NCBI GenBank assembly: GCA_964035545.1
Contig: OZ037767.1
Coordinates: 8,920,207 to 8,980,206, forward strand
Direction: 5' to 3'
From: Bugula neritina
Taxonomy: Eukaryota; Bryozoa; Gymnolaemata; Cheilostomatida; Bugulidae
DNA: 60,000 nt
The notes beneath the pieces are model-generated. The model saw only the letters and a program-made list of their open reading frames with translations. It ran no database searches and was not told where the DNA came from. Both the position numbers and the translations under genes were made by a program. Shown here piece after piece: positions 1 to 17,922 of this stretch. Every line of letters begins with the position of its first letter. The stretch's first letter is position 1.

Positions 1-1985
1 AACTAGAATCATTGAGTGTACACCAAATTAAGTAAAATGATCTACTTCATAATACTGTCTGGTGTAAGCACAACATCATTTCCGACTCTTTTTGGGAAAA
101 GAGATTCTATTAGATCCCTAATTTTCACCTACCAATGTTCTAGTAGGTTTAATGCCGCAGTTTCATATGGCTTCTGGAAGTGTGCTCTGGTGACATTGTC
201 CAATAGCTTTATCTGTAGGAGGCAAAGTACATAAGTTAAAGGCACATCGCAAATAGCATTGCTGACCTTGGTTTTCTAAGCTTTTTGTCTTGTAGATGTC
301 ATGGAAGAGCACTTTGCATAAGGGTAGCAACATAGCATAAACCTGGTAGCTTGTATGAATAGTCATCCTGAAAAGAAGCCCTAGTGTCACCAAATTACAC
401 TTTCTTCTACCAAGACATTTAGTATGACTCCCTTTCCAATATTTCAAATTGTCCATTATAGGGATTTGTCTCAAACTTTCTCACCTAGTGTGCTGTGGTC
501 TAGGATGGGTGGCGATTTTGCAGGGCACCAAGTGCTATCAGAGAGTGTCATCTGATTCTGTCGTCAAAATCTTTATCTGAAAGGCCACATTTCAGTATTT
601 CATCCTTCATTAGATCCATTAACCTTTTCTTTAGCCTCCCTCTCTTTCTCTGTATCTTCATCTCAGCCACCATTATAATATCTTTTTCCTATCCCTTCTG
701 CGCACATGTCCATACCATTGAAGAGGTTTCCTCCTCATGCCTATTGCGATGGTTTTTATTTTGGCCTCCTCTCTTATATTATCACATGTTACATGGTCTT
801 CCCACTCTAAATTGTAAATGTGTCGAAGCATCCTCATCTCAGTTGCACTTATCTTGTCTTCTTGTCTTTGAGTCAGTGGCCATGTCTGATATCCATACAT
901 CAGTGTAGTTTTTATTGCCATCTTGGATAACAGAACCTCCAGCTTGGTGGAAGTTTTCTTATCTTCTTGTCGCGGACTGTTCTGAAAACTCAATTTTCAC
1001 GGATTTTTTTAAAATTGACTTGATCTTAGTTTTTCTTATTTTCCCTGTTTCCTTGAATGTAAAAGGTGGCAATGCTGCAAGTTTATGAGCCATTAAAGAG
1101 TCCGCATCCAAATTCTTGGTCTGCTTGAGTAAAATGGTTCGGGCATATATGACTTCAGTATCATACACAGTGGTATTAAAAACCTTAATATGCCTTTGAG
1201 ATGATACCATTGTCTTCACTTAAGATATACAAGGATTTATTTAACCCCTTCGACTAATTCACTTTAAATTCTTGTATAGATGCTTTACCTATAACAAAAA
1301 TATTGTCAATAATAATTGCTGAATAACTGATGACTTTCTCAGCTGTTTCAATATTGACAAGAGCAGCTGGGTGGCATTCTTCTTTGAGTAGGACATTGCA
1401 GAGTTCAATCTTCCTTTTGACAAACCTTCTGTTCCTTGAATCAGATTAGATTCTTGATTGCATCTCTTCCTTATGAGTAGTGGAAGCATTTATTTCAGAC
1501 TCATCTCTGATGTCACTGAGGCCTTACTGTATCTTGTTGCATGCAGAATTGCTATACACCCACACCTTGACAATTTCAGTTTTATTGGTGATGCCAATGG
1601 TTCCCCCTTGCTGTGGCCAAATCTCACGAAGGTCACCTCAATGGTCATGTTTGACCAGATGCCGTTGAGCTGGCCGAGTTTATGATGCATTGTGTGGTTA
1701 CCAGCCACGAATTCAATCCTTACATCTTGTGGCATGATCTACATGCTATACAGATATAAATACGTTTCCTCTTCCATTGCTAGATGTAAGGCCCAGTCTC
1801 CTTCTCTATCAGCTATGATGTGGGTGTTGATAGTAAAAATTGGTCTAATAAAGCACATGACCCACAGTTTTGCTGTTTTTGAGCTCTCTGAAATTTTAGT
1901 CAACATCTTTTCAAAGTTCTCCATGCTAGTGATTACACTTTCATCAAAGACTGGCTTCAACAGTTCTCCCACCAATATTCTCAGG
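1..1985 (-). pseudogene. Decayed copy of a dispersed invertebrate gene family of unknown function
   Basis: Reading the minus strand from about 1985 down to 1, several frames give pieces of a protein family that I recall as very numerous in invertebrate genome annotations (hypothetical proteins, function unknown). Pieces in order: 1975-1739 with REGDWALHLA; 1735-1490 with GNHTMHHKLGQLNGIWSN and RFGHSKGEPLASP; 1219-970 with YARTILLKQTKNLD, HKLAALPPFTF and IRKTKIKSILKK; then, below the LINE insert, 474-163 with LCTLPPTDKAIGQCH; and after a frame change, 120-40 with a weak RVGNDVVLTPDSIMK segment. Frames change and stops interrupt, so this is a dead copy. A LINE 3' fragment splits it at about 503-975. 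The family match is from memory and the boundaries are approximate. Confidence 0.5.
503..975 (-). mobile_element. 3' end of a non-LTR retrotransposon (LINE) reverse transcriptase ORF
   Basis: The minus frame 993-673 and the continuing frame below it read like the C-terminal end of LINE ORF2 proteins: a block with SKMAIKTTLMYGYQTWPLT, then ATEMRMLRHI, then RRKPLQWYGHVRR. This continues (about 640-505, one in-frame stop) into RGRLKKRLMDLMKDEI, GLSDKDFDDRIR and a final LQNRHPS. This is the usual order in endonuclease/reverse-transcriptase LINEs: YG.E.W.LT, then the RRL.W.GHV.R box, then the GRP..RW.D..K tail. Only the last roughly 150 residues are present, as in a 5'-truncated insertion. It sits on the same strand as, and inside, the decayed gene family copy at 1-1985. 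Confidence 0.75.
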
Positions 1986-2157
1986 CCCAGTACATTCTGG
2001 GAAAACTTTTTTTATTTAGCATTTTGGGGAAACTGCCAAAAGTAGAATTAAATACTTTTACCAAATCCGTTTCAACCATTAGTGTTCACTGTGTTCACTG
2101 AACATAGGTCATTAAAGTGGAGAAATTAGTTGTAAACTTTTATGAAAGGAGGTTGGT

Positions 2158-2187
2158 ATGAAAAAGGTAGGGAACCACTGTTCTAAT
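2158..2187 (-). repeat. hAT-like transposon terminal motif
   Basis: On the minus strand this reads AACAGTGGTTCCCTACC followed by TTTTTC. It resembles the well-known CAGTGGTTCCCAACCTTTT ends of hAT elements and their MITEs. I found no matching opposite end or clear 8-bp target duplication, so it is a lone end at best. Confidence 0.3.
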
Positions 2188-2199
2188 GGACGTATTACT

Positions 2200-5100
2200 T
2201 CCCCCAGCATAAAATAGATTCTTATTCATAAAAAAACTGTTTACAAATGTTTTTAGAAAAAAAGTCATATGTGCTGATTGTAGAAGGAGTTTTTAAAAGC
2301 AAAAATGTCAATATTTAGATAAATGATGTGTCAATAATAAAGCAATTAAATTATGTTAAGAAGTCATGGTGTTGTGTTATTAAGGTTGTTGGCTCCTTTT
2401 TCTAACTTTAAAAAACATGGCTAAAGTTTTAAAACTGAAAATAACTTTTAAATTGGCAGCTCAACAAACTTTTTTGATAGGCATGCTAGTTTGAAATAAA
2501 TTGCTATATTTAGCACACATGACAATGGCGTTGCATTTCAATTTTGCAGAACCCTTTTCAGCTTTATTTGTTGGACATATTTGTAATCAGCATATAAAAT
2601 CACCCCATACAGTAAATTTTCATGAATTTAGAACAAACTGATGCAGAGATGCAAGGAAATTATAAACACGGCAAGGCTAGGTTAATCTTAAAAAAAATGA
2701 ATGATTAAGGCTTAGCTTAGTTACCCTTGCATGGGAATCATTTGCCTATTACTCAATAATACACATGATAAAGGCACATACACCTTTATTATATTAATTT
2801 CTAAAGATTTCAAAGCATTGGAACCTTAAATTTAGCCTCGGTGGGTAGATACATTTGAATTATAAAGAATCGTCTAGTGCCTAGCGGCCATCTTGAATTT
2901 CTCAAAACGCTCAAGGGTAAGAAGTCCACACCCACCTGGAAACATTTACCTAGACCCTATATTTGAATAATCAGAAGAGAAAAAAACTTTATCCGGGAGT
3001 GCGAACCTAAGTCAAAAATTGGTGTTTTTCTGCCAGACTATATTATTTCAATGTCGCACTTCATTAGCACTGGGATTGATCTACCAGCCAGTTTTATAAA
3101 GGTTTTCATTTCTACTATACAGCAACTGTTTTGCAACAACTTACTTAACAAAATGTTTAGGTGGCAGTACCATAATGTAGATATTTTTTCTTTTGAATGT
3201 AATGTATAGAGTTTCAACTTTTACTTATAATAAACGCAACTTTAGACTTATTTTGCCTCAATTAATGCTATTAAAAGTGTAGTTTCTATTCCATAATATC
3301 TTAGTTGAAATCTGTCAGGTCAGGTGAACAGAATTTTTTTGCAAGATCATTTAATACAAATCGCATATAGCCTAATATGCTTTCATTTTTTCTTGATAGC
3401 TCTTTCATTGTCGAAACCTATTCAATTAGTCTTCAATGCATAGTTTGAATGTTGCTTTATTGTAAAAAGTATTCAGAAAGTGTAAAAGGCTGCAATGTTG
3501 AAAAGTGGGTTGCATGTTAGTCACCACTAGGCATGTGATGTGATAATAAGTATTCTTGTGTCAACTACAAAACAAGTATAGGTATATATACATATTGCTA
3601 TAATGATCACATGCCTCTGTTCTATTATGTATATATAACAAAAGAAGCAAACTTTCTGCATAATAGAATTCCTTTAAATGTATGCCACTATAATATTATA
3701 CTAACAAAGGCTATATATGACCATATGCATAATATAGCTAAGCGTATACTACTAACTACATCAATAATTTTAGGTAGTACTATTGATTTCTTTCTACTAC
3801 TCATCAACATGGCTGATAAAATGCAACTAGCTGAAGAAAAATCATATTGAAACCAAGGAATTCAAGTTATATTGAGACAAGCAAAATTTGGGATACCACG
3901 TTTCTCAGCAGATTTTAATATTTTTAAATGTAACCAATAGTTATAATTCAGTGTAGAGATAATAAATGGATGTTTGCAGATCTTTCATAGCAGCACTATA
4001 GACAAACACAATAAAAAAATCCTACCAGCACAAAACTGATTGATGTAGCCCTACTGTTGGTTTATAGAAATTAAAAGATCAAGTTGAATATAAGAAAATA
4101 TTATCAGTTCACTTGTATCATGTACACTGATCAAGGGTATAATTAGATTAAAATTTAAATGTATTATTTTCATATATGATATGTTGTTTTTGCAAAAAGC
4201 TTTTAGTAAAATGATGACTTTGTATATTATTGTAGTTTTTATTTATATGGTAGCCTATGGCACATCGTGTATTACAACCCACTATATTTACGATACTATA
4301 AGATTCAGCATCAGTATAAGGTGCTTATTTTCCTTTAAATTAAAGCAACTCTATAAAAGTTCAGAATAGCAATCAACTTGTTGATCTTTAAGCATAAAGC
4401 TTTCACCCACATTTACTCACTTATAAGAATGATTCTGCTGACAAGTTGCTGCAAACCTAATTTGTATGAAAACATTATCTATAGTTGCTTTAGAACGTCA
4501 CGGGAGGGGGGGGGGGCTAAAACACGTTGAGTAGTACAATATACTACCAGTTCATTATAATTATTTTATAGAAATGAAGCAAACTACATAGAACATTTGA
4601 GTGTTAAATCATTATAAAACTATCTAATAATTGATAAAACAATATAGGGTGTTTAACTTGCAGCCAAATAATTTTAAAAATTTCTTCAGAGCAACTAAAC
4701 CCAACTAAACTTGCAATCAAATAATAGTGATATGTTGCTTGTGTCAATAGTGTGTAGTGAACAAAATGGTCTCCAGAAGTGTCGAGGAATAGAATGTAGC
4801 AAATCAAGCTGAGGAAAGACACTTTTTGTAATGAGAAACATTTACGAAACCTTTGCCCAGGGCAAGTGAGGATGGTTCTCGACTTTTTCCCTAAAAAAAT
4901 ATCAAGCTAATAGTTAACAAACTTGCATGACATAGTAAAAAATTGTAGATATTTGAAGAATTTCACCTAATTCACCAAGAGCTCATTTTTCTGACAATTT
5001 TCTTACTATGCAAGTTACACTCTCAGCAACAAATTATTAAGCTGGACTCAGTAGATGAAAATATTATGTTGAAATTAAATCATTGTTCTGTAAAACTAAC

Positions 5101-5365
5101 TGCTTGTTCCAGTGATCACTAGTATTTCTCAGAAAATAGAAAGAATGAACCAGCGAATCAGAGTAGACTGCTTACTAACAGTTTCAGTGACACTAGTATA
5201 ACATAGGTTTGGACCTCAGTATAACAACCAAATGAAATTTAGCTGCATGCTGAAAGGAAGAAACAATATTAACTGCATATTTATGACATATTTAGATTTC
5301 TAACTTTCAACCAACTTCATAATGACAATGTGACTGGTAAGTGCATAGAAAAAGTAGAAAAAAAC
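2200..5365. other. Intergenic A+T-rich DNA, no supported gene
   Basis: No ORF here has coding character or good splice signals. I searched the minus strand for a last aldo-keto reductase exon encoding a YPF-type tail and did not find one. A run of about 11 G lies at 4505-4515. Otherwise I see nothing. Confidence 0.5.
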
Positions 5366-8300
5366 TCACCCTCGGAAAAATGATGCAAATGTGAATAGCC
5401 TCTCTTCTCTGTTAATTGATTTAATCTCTTCCATTTCTGCATCACTCAGCTCAAAGTCAAACAACTAAACAAAACACAAAATACTTGTCAACAACTGTAT
5501 ACACTCTCACTACAGCACAGCTAAATATTGAATTATTACTGCATTCTATGGTGAATATACATGCCATAGTCCTTTACTTCGTAAATGTTAGTAGAGACCA
5601 GTCTGTTTGTCTTCATAACATTTTTAGACTGCATGCACTGCCCAGTTCCAGTTATAGGTAAAAAATGTGCTACTTATAAAGTAATGTTTTTTGCACTTTC
5701 TGTATGTCTAACTTGTAGAATAAAATAAAATTTTATATTATCTATATTGTCAAACATAATCATGATACATAATCATCCATAACTATAATAGCATAAGTCA
5801 CAGAGTGGTAACTTGGTTCAAGGAGAGAGGGACTTCAGTTTTACACTACATATAGTACGGAGTATTGAAAACCCTCCCTTATAACGTATCACCTCACCTG
5901 AAGATTTGATATAATTCTATCTCTGTTTACACTCTTTGGGAGAACTATAATATTTCTCTGTATCAGATACTTCATCAGAATCTGAGCTGGTGTTTTCTTT
6001 AACTTCTCAGCCAACTTCACAACTACTGGATCTTCAAGCAGCACATCACTAGTTTTAGAGCCTCTGCAACAAAGTATAGGAATTCAACTGTAAAATAAAG
6101 CTAGGGTCACCTGGAGTGAAAATTAGTGTGCAAAACCTTGTGCGAGAGTTACCTGTCAAATGCATAAATAGTTGCCAGTTAAAGCTAAACTCAAATGACC
6201 CAGTGTATTTGTCAATAACTTTACTATTCTTTTATAAATTATTCCGTTTTGAGATTTCACTAGTTATTCTCAATTGAGAGGAAAAAATTGAAAAATTAGG
6301 CTCTTTAAGAAGCAATCAGCCAATTAGATCAATTTTGATTTCAGGAAATTCACAGAAAACAGCTTTTCGTTCAATTGTGTCAATTGTTCCAAATTCGTCT
6401 GATGTGGCCCTAAGTTATCGAAAATGCTGGAGACTCAAAATACAGAGTTTTTAGAGATTTTCTAATTTTCAAGAAGTAATAATCACAATTTCTCCTGCTA
6501 TTGGTGTAATGTTGATTAGCATGCTACTTTCACTACCACAACTAGCTTTACAGCTTACACACTCTTCAGGTACCCAGTGTTCACTATGAACAGTAGAATT
6601 CACTATGATACATGGCAGTAAGCCAAATAAGACAGATCTTTTTGTGAAAGTGTGTAAGTGTGTGTGAGAGAAATAAAAAGAGATTCTTTACTCACACACA
6701 TGTAGAATGGATAAGGTATTATTTGAATTACCTGATGGCAGCAGAACCTGGCGATCCTATTGGTCCGTATGCTGAAAGAGTCATTCCCTTTGACTGACAA
6801 AACTCTGCCAGTTCATGCTGAGGGAACCAGGCATGACACTCTACCTGTAAACCAACAACTCTATATTTTATGCTACAGGATCAGTTATACAGGTTTCTCT
6901 TACCCTATTCAGTGTACTGACAGCAGTTGATTATGGTGACTGTATCAATTACCTGATTATTCGTAGGTTTGATCCTGGCAGCGTCCCAAACTCTCTTTAC
7001 CTGCTCAATGTTGAAGTTTGATACGCCAAGAGCTTTCACTAAACCAGCATCTACTAACTTTTCCATCTCCTGAACAAATAGCAGTTCCATATTAACACAG
7101 GCAGTGTTCATGAAAATATTTATACTATATTGTAATAAAAGATATATTACATTCATCACATTTAAAAAATAACGTGGGCTTGCTCTGTTATACAGTCACG
7201 GTCCAATATCCAACATAATACTTTTTTTCCAAAATGTGACTGCATATTGTCGAAACAAAATGGCATTGACACTCAATTTTTTGACGCAATGTCTAATGTT
7301 TCGTCAAAGTGTCCCCGAGCTTTATTCTCTGACTATATCAGGTTTACTGTTTCAATTAGAATTATAACCATCAACACCATTTTGTCAACCTTTGTATTTG
7401 TTTGGTAGTTTGAAGAGTGGTTGTGATAAGAGAAGTAAGTAAGATTCAATCAACAACCTCCGCTAAGTCACTTAGGAGTAGTTTATTAAAGCCTTATCAG
7501 TCAACCATAGCTATATTATACTGTTTAAACAGTTTTAATATTTGAAACTGGTTTCCAAATTATGTCCCAGTCTTATCAGTTATGATACTTTAGTTTTTCT
7601 CAACCGATTTAAGCAGCTAGAGTAATGAGGGCTCAAGTAGATAACATTATATCAACTGCACTGCATTTGTTTTAAAACAGAGCGTTTACAAAACTTTCAA
7701 ATGATTAGCTGAAACATGCAAACCTGGTCACTGCCTATTAAGTCATCACAAAAGAAAAATTTCCAAGAGTGACTTTTTACTTAATGCAAGGCAATTCGAC
7801 CAAATTGAATTTTTGTTTGAAAATTGTGGAGTATAAATGCACCTTAATACAATTTTGTTAAATAGTATTTAGACATAGTGTTCCCTGCAATGACTGAGTG
7901 ATAGATAATATTCATATACTTACCTTGTACGTATCTAGGTAGTCAACATCTGAGAGCATTGGTTCACCCTTTTCACTGAAAGGGAGAAATGCAGGGGGCG
8001 TGTCATCCAATTTACTATCCTACAGAAATATTTGAAAGATACCAATTCTTTCTCAATTTACATTCCAAAAACAAAAGTGTTGTTATTGCAGCTGAATAAG
8101 GAATATGTTGCCATTGATAGGATTACGTCGCCGATAGAAATACATTTCAATATCATTCCATTTACTTGAAATAAATTCAACAGATTTTCAGTGATGACAG
8201 AAAACCCGGCTGGGTTTTCATAATGTATGTACTTCAGTCACATATAACTTGATTGATTATGCTTCTAGTGGAACTGACAGTCAAATGCATAACTAAATTA

Positions 8301-9619
8301 TATAACGGACATGACTGTGACTCAAACACATACTTTTATTATTTTAAAAATTTCTCCAATATTTAACTACTGTAATAATAACTTCATGATGCATAAGCAT
8401 GCAATGTTGAAGAGTAAATAAAGCTGATTAACTCACTTCAAAGGCAATAGGAAAATGTATGAGAAGTAGATCAATATAACTCGTCTTCAGCAACTTCAGT
8501 GAAAGTTCAGTTTGTTGTCTCACCCTGTGAGGTAGAGCAGCTGCACCTGTAATCTGGTTGCACATTTAATAAAATTAGTTTTAACAAATGACTATTCAAA
8601 ATGTAGCTTCTTGCACATTCATTTGACAATTATTAAAATCATTTACTGTTACGACAATCTTGATCTCAGCTTTTGTTTGCAGAATAGTCAATAACTGAAT
8701 ATTTTCTAGAATTTAACTTACTCATTATAGTTTAATGTTGAACTTTGTTTTGATTGTACAACTAATGAAACTAACATAACTTTAGTCCCTACACATCAAA
8801 AACAACAAATTTATTTACAATTCAATACCTTTGTTGTAATAAATAATTCTTCTCTGGTAACTTTGCCTGCTTTGATCATCTCTTCCAAGGCTTCACCTAT
8901 TTCTCCCTCATTGAAATAGCCTCTGGCCGTATCAATGTGTTTGTAACCAGCCTCAATGGCTATTTTTACAGCTTCTTTAACTTCTCCAGATTTTGACTGA
9001 ATAAAAAAAATCTTAATTTATTTTCAGTCTTTTAAAACATTCCTTCTGTTTTATTCCTTCACATAACCCACTTTAATACCCATTGGTCAAGATTGGAAGT
9101 TTTGTTCGTGAGTAATACCTTCTCATTCTGTCTTCAACTGGTATATTAAGTAAGCAGACTTTTGAATTTAGTTGAAACACTAAAACATTGTTAGCTACTA
9201 ACTTTAATTCGTTGACAAAATGAAAGCCAAAAAAACTGGATCCTCTAAATATAAGTATAATTATGAATCACAACAAAAATGCACTAATTATGCAATAACA
9301 ATAATATACTTATTTGTTTAAATCTCATAGTTATCATTGATTATTATTAATAAACATATTTATAATAACCATAATATTAATCATATTGATATTCTGTAAG
9401 TGTATTCATAATGATAATCCTAATGATTGTCATAATCATTATGATTATAATATTTATAATATTAATAATAAAACGAATATCAATACTAATAGGTACAGCT
9501 TATTTTCTATTTTAAATCTATTTCATTTATATAACAGTAATTACCTGCCAAGTTCCTAAGCCGACAATAGGCATAGGCTTGCCTGAAAGCATTGGCAAAG
9601 TTGTTTTTCCAGCAGACAT
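5366..9619 (-). CDS. Aldo-keto reductase (AKR1-like), eight exons
   Basis: NADPH-dependent cytosolic oxidoreductase reducing aldehydes or ketones; the substrate cannot be told from sequence. Exons (minus): 9545-9619, 8829-8996, 8437-8553, 7924-8019, 6953-7069, 6732-6844, 5898-6063, 5366-5464. All junctions are GT-AG and in phase, giving 316 residues, normal for the family (about 315-325). The N-terminus [20 protein letters not shown] leads to the first strand GLGTWQ. The catalytic tetrad is complete: D47 (HIDTA), Y52, K81 (FITTK) and H114 (LLIHFP). Further family marks are [10 protein letters not shown], the [11 protein letters not shown] strand, [12 protein letters not shown] and the cofactor-site [11 protein letters not shown]. 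The last exon reads FFRG and then hits TGA. The same bases form a good donor (GG|GTGAGT), so a further exon carrying the usual HxxYPF tail may exist, but I found none. CCAAT-like boxes lie upstream at about 9771 and 9893. Confidence 0.92.
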
Positions 9620-12600
9620 TGTGATAGGCAGTAACTGTAAAATCCGAATGGTCGGTCTGATTAGAATTCAGTTCAGCGTGGTTTGTTTAACCTTTAACCT
9701 TCGAAGTCACTTAGACCTTTAGTTTAGATTGGCGAGAAATGATATAAATCACGCCCACTTAACGTTTCTGCGCCAATCAAGTACTATTTCTACCCTCTAC
9801 TCTCTACTACAAACAGCGCCGTGCATGTTCTTATCCCTGGTAAAACCCGGCCACGCATTTCACAGATAAACCGCTTGTTGGACAAGCACCTTTGATTGGC
9901 TGACTTTTACTTTGTATTTGGCCTTTTGGTTGCAAATGTAAGCATGTAACTATGTATCTATTATTTTATTTTTGCAGTAACAAACCAAAGGATTAGCTCA
10001 ATTTTGAATATACAACTGGTCAAGTCTCCTAGTTTTAGTATAAAAAAGTTTGAAAGCCACTTAATTCTCCAAAAATTGATTGTTGGTTGAATCCTACTTG
10101 TGATTGCTAATCACAACATCTGCTTTAAAAACAGGCTAATCTATTTGCATGGTCAACCAAAATCATTCTTAGAGTTTAATAAATGGCTTATAAGCAAAGC
10201 GATTGGTATAACTGAAAAATCGATAATAATATGCTGCATTTATATTATAATACATGTGTGTTGGTATGTGTTTAGGTGTATGAATGTATATGTGTGTCTG
10301 TGTGTTTGTGTGCATGTGTGTGAACTTAAAATAGATTTTCAAAAACAACGTTTAAATTGTTCTATGAAGCAAGAGTTGAGACCATATGTTGGAGTTGTCT
10401 TTTCAATTAGTTTAGTGGCTGGTATATAGAACGCCTATGCAGTGTATTAGCCTGTCCTTATCAGCTAAGCATGTTTTATTATGAAAAGTGAGATTTGCCC
10501 CTGCATGGGAGTTGTGTTTTCTACCTGCCATTGTAGTTAGCAACTAGCTTGTATAATATTATAAGGTGTCCATTTAATGTATAGCCTGTTCTCACACTAG
10601 CTGAAATATCTACTAAGGAGAAATTGTTCAAGTAAATCAACAAGAGTCGTCTTCCCATTTTTTGTTTCCTTTTCACAAGGGCAGCAACTATCTCTAATGA
10701 TTGTAACCTATTCTGTGTGCAGTTGCCTATAATTAAAAATATTTTATTAACGAAATATTACTGACTTACATAATAATGTAATTGAAAGTATGAAAACCCG
10801 TAAACAGTAAATAATTATATTTTGTTGATTAATTATTAAAGTAGCAGAGCATCTTATTTTCTAAACAAATTATTAAATTTTATTAAGCAAATCACTTATT
10901 ATAAAACTACATAAGTAGCATGATCTTACTAGGCATGACTAATACACCTAAGGCTGAAATTCTGACTTTTAAGAAGCAAATTTGAACTACAGAAATAAGT
11001 TAAAACATCAATTTAAGAAGAATGGCTGTGCTAAGGTGTGAGTCACTTTCAGTTGCACACATCAGAATACTACGGGACCGGGGATCATCAGCTGAGCCCA
11101 ATCAAGTGCTGTAAGCTACAAGTAATTCATCAGATATAACCCAAGATCCAATAGGAAGCTACCACTACTCTGTCAACAAGGAACTGATGTAGAGGTGAAT
11201 GAAACTTTGCAACTCAAAAAAGTAGCCAGGCAAGGTAATAAAGATACCAGCACAACATATACAGTTGACACACATATTATATATACAGATAACATATATC
11301 TAGGCCTATAGGATGTTTTTGCTTTTAATATAACGTAAAACTATGTTGGTAGCACTGGCACTAGTACTTGGTACTAGCAGCTGTTGTTTGTTGATTCAAG
11401 ACTTTCCTGATTAGGCTGATAAATATTTAATTCAGATAACAAGTGGTACTGCGCTATATTATACTAATACTATGGTATATTGAGACCATTAGCCTGGTGT
11501 GAATACAACTAGATGTATGGTCGTTTGAAGCTAGTTCTTGAGTAACAATGAAGCAATAGAAGAAAAGACGCTATACTGCAGTGCCACCAGTAATGTTACT
11601 ACAGGAATGATACTAGCTGACAAACGCTTCAGTAAGACATCCTGAAGAGATTCCGTCTTATATCAATATTACCAGGTGGGTGCTTTTCTTACCTTATATA
11701 CCTTCTTGACACTAATGGCTCACCTGTCTATACCTGCAGTGTTGAAGTTTGTAGGGGCTTGGAACTTTCTCCAATTGAAACTCTTTCAAAAATATTTGTC
11801 ACTATAACATAAATAAGTTTGTTTTTAATTCTGCTACGAAATCATAAATGCATAAATTATAAATGCAACTGACAAGGAAGTTTATGTATTTTCATGTAAA
11901 ATAAATTTGTTTTGACCTCTGACAACATACTTGTGAAAGTATGATGTATCAAAATATGACAGTATCAATTAGTTGAAAAATAATATACATTTCCATATGT
12001 GGTGATGGGTTATCAATTTAATATATGCATACCCTTGCACATTCACTCAGAAGAGACTCCAGTAAAAATCGTTTTAACAAAACATTGGTAGCGATTTTAA
12101 CAGGAAATTTATTCGGGGAGGGGGGAATTCTTATTTTTAGATAACAGATGCTGGAACAGAATTGTTATAGCTGCAAGATAGTCACACAATAGTAAGAGAA
12201 TGGGTAGATGAGTGTGTAAGCTGCTCTAGTGAGCTGATCAAATGATGTCATGAGATACCCATATGACACTTACTGGCAAGGCATCAACTATAGCAACCTT
12301 TAGCATGCTTGAATTTGCTAATATTCTAAAAATTGCCTGTAGCTCAAACTAAAAGACATATAAATTGATGCATAAGATAAAATCAAACTAAAACATTATG
12401 TGATATAATTTTGCACTGAAAATCTCACCTATGTCCTATTCTAGTATAGCATTATAGTATTTATATATATCATGTTATAATGTCATATTAAAATATTACA
12501 AAAATATAATAGTATATTATAGAAAAGATATTTCTGTAGGAATCACCATGTGCGAGTCTCATAAGCTTTAAATTAGCTTATAATATAAAGAAAAAGGCAT

Positions 12601-13489
12601 TGAAACCATCTTATTACGTAACCGAGATTCAATAGAGCTGCTGGTGGAAACGATTCATTCATTCAAAGTGTTGAGATATATTACAATTTGAAAAGACTGT
12701 GTAGTTGATATATTCAGTTGAGTTAGAATATTCAGCAAAAGCACTGCTGTTTAACATTAGAAAAACTCAAATACCTCAAATCTTTTGTTAAAACTTATTT
12801 GCCAAGAAGGTCTTTTTTCTGCTAAAATTACAACCTCATGTGAACTGAAAAAAACTGATCAGCTCAATTTCACTAATAGATAAACATATGCAGTACTTGT
12901 GCTATTTAAACTTCTCCAAAACTGTCAAATGTTGACTGCATTGGCTACTTAATTCATCTACTGCCTGTTTTATGAGCAGAGCAGTGCTTTATTTTGTCAT
13001 CGTTTGAACTGGCCAATGGTACTAGGTCTATCATAAGTTTGTTTTTTTAGTTTACTACTCTATAAAAGCGCAGTTGTTGCCTTTGCATAAATACTGGCAC
13101 CATCACTAAATTATACTGAAAAGGCTAGCTAAAAAAAAATCTTTTCAAAGATTGGTAATAACTCTGCCTCTTAATTGTTTGAGTCAAGTTTGGTATATCT
13201 CAAATAATGTGGTTTTTGCCGAATTTACTATCAGACAATCAAAGCTCATCAATACTCATATATTTTAAGTTGTTTGTGGCAGCTATATTACACTGTAAGC
13301 CATAAGGTAGAGAGTGTTAAACCATACAACACATGTTTAAAATTTTACTTTAGTTATAAATTTGTTTCTTTATTTTCTATAAACATAAACAACTATTAAT
13401 AGATATTTAGAAAAAACTCACTTGCACAACTGCATGTAGATAGCAAAAACACGAGAACTTTTGATATATTTTAGAAAAAAAAACACTAA
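9620..13489. other. Intergenic DNA between the reductase and the sulfotransferase
   Basis: The first 300 bases hold the probable reductase promoter, with inverted CCAAT-like motifs near 9771 and 9893 and slightly higher G+C. A short TG-rich tract lies at about 10253-10322. The open frame across it (10100-10429) is low-complexity with no splice context. A G run sits at about 12116-12123. I see no other gene. Confidence 0.45.

Positions 13490-17922
<4,433 letters not shown>

Noticed and set aside
6905-7159. 84-codon open frame starting MMNVIYLLL
   Set aside because: Only the middle (6953-7069) is coding, as exon 5 of the reductase; the ends are intron.
10100-10429. 109-codon open frame
   Set aside because: Runs across a TG-rich tract; random codon use, no splice context.
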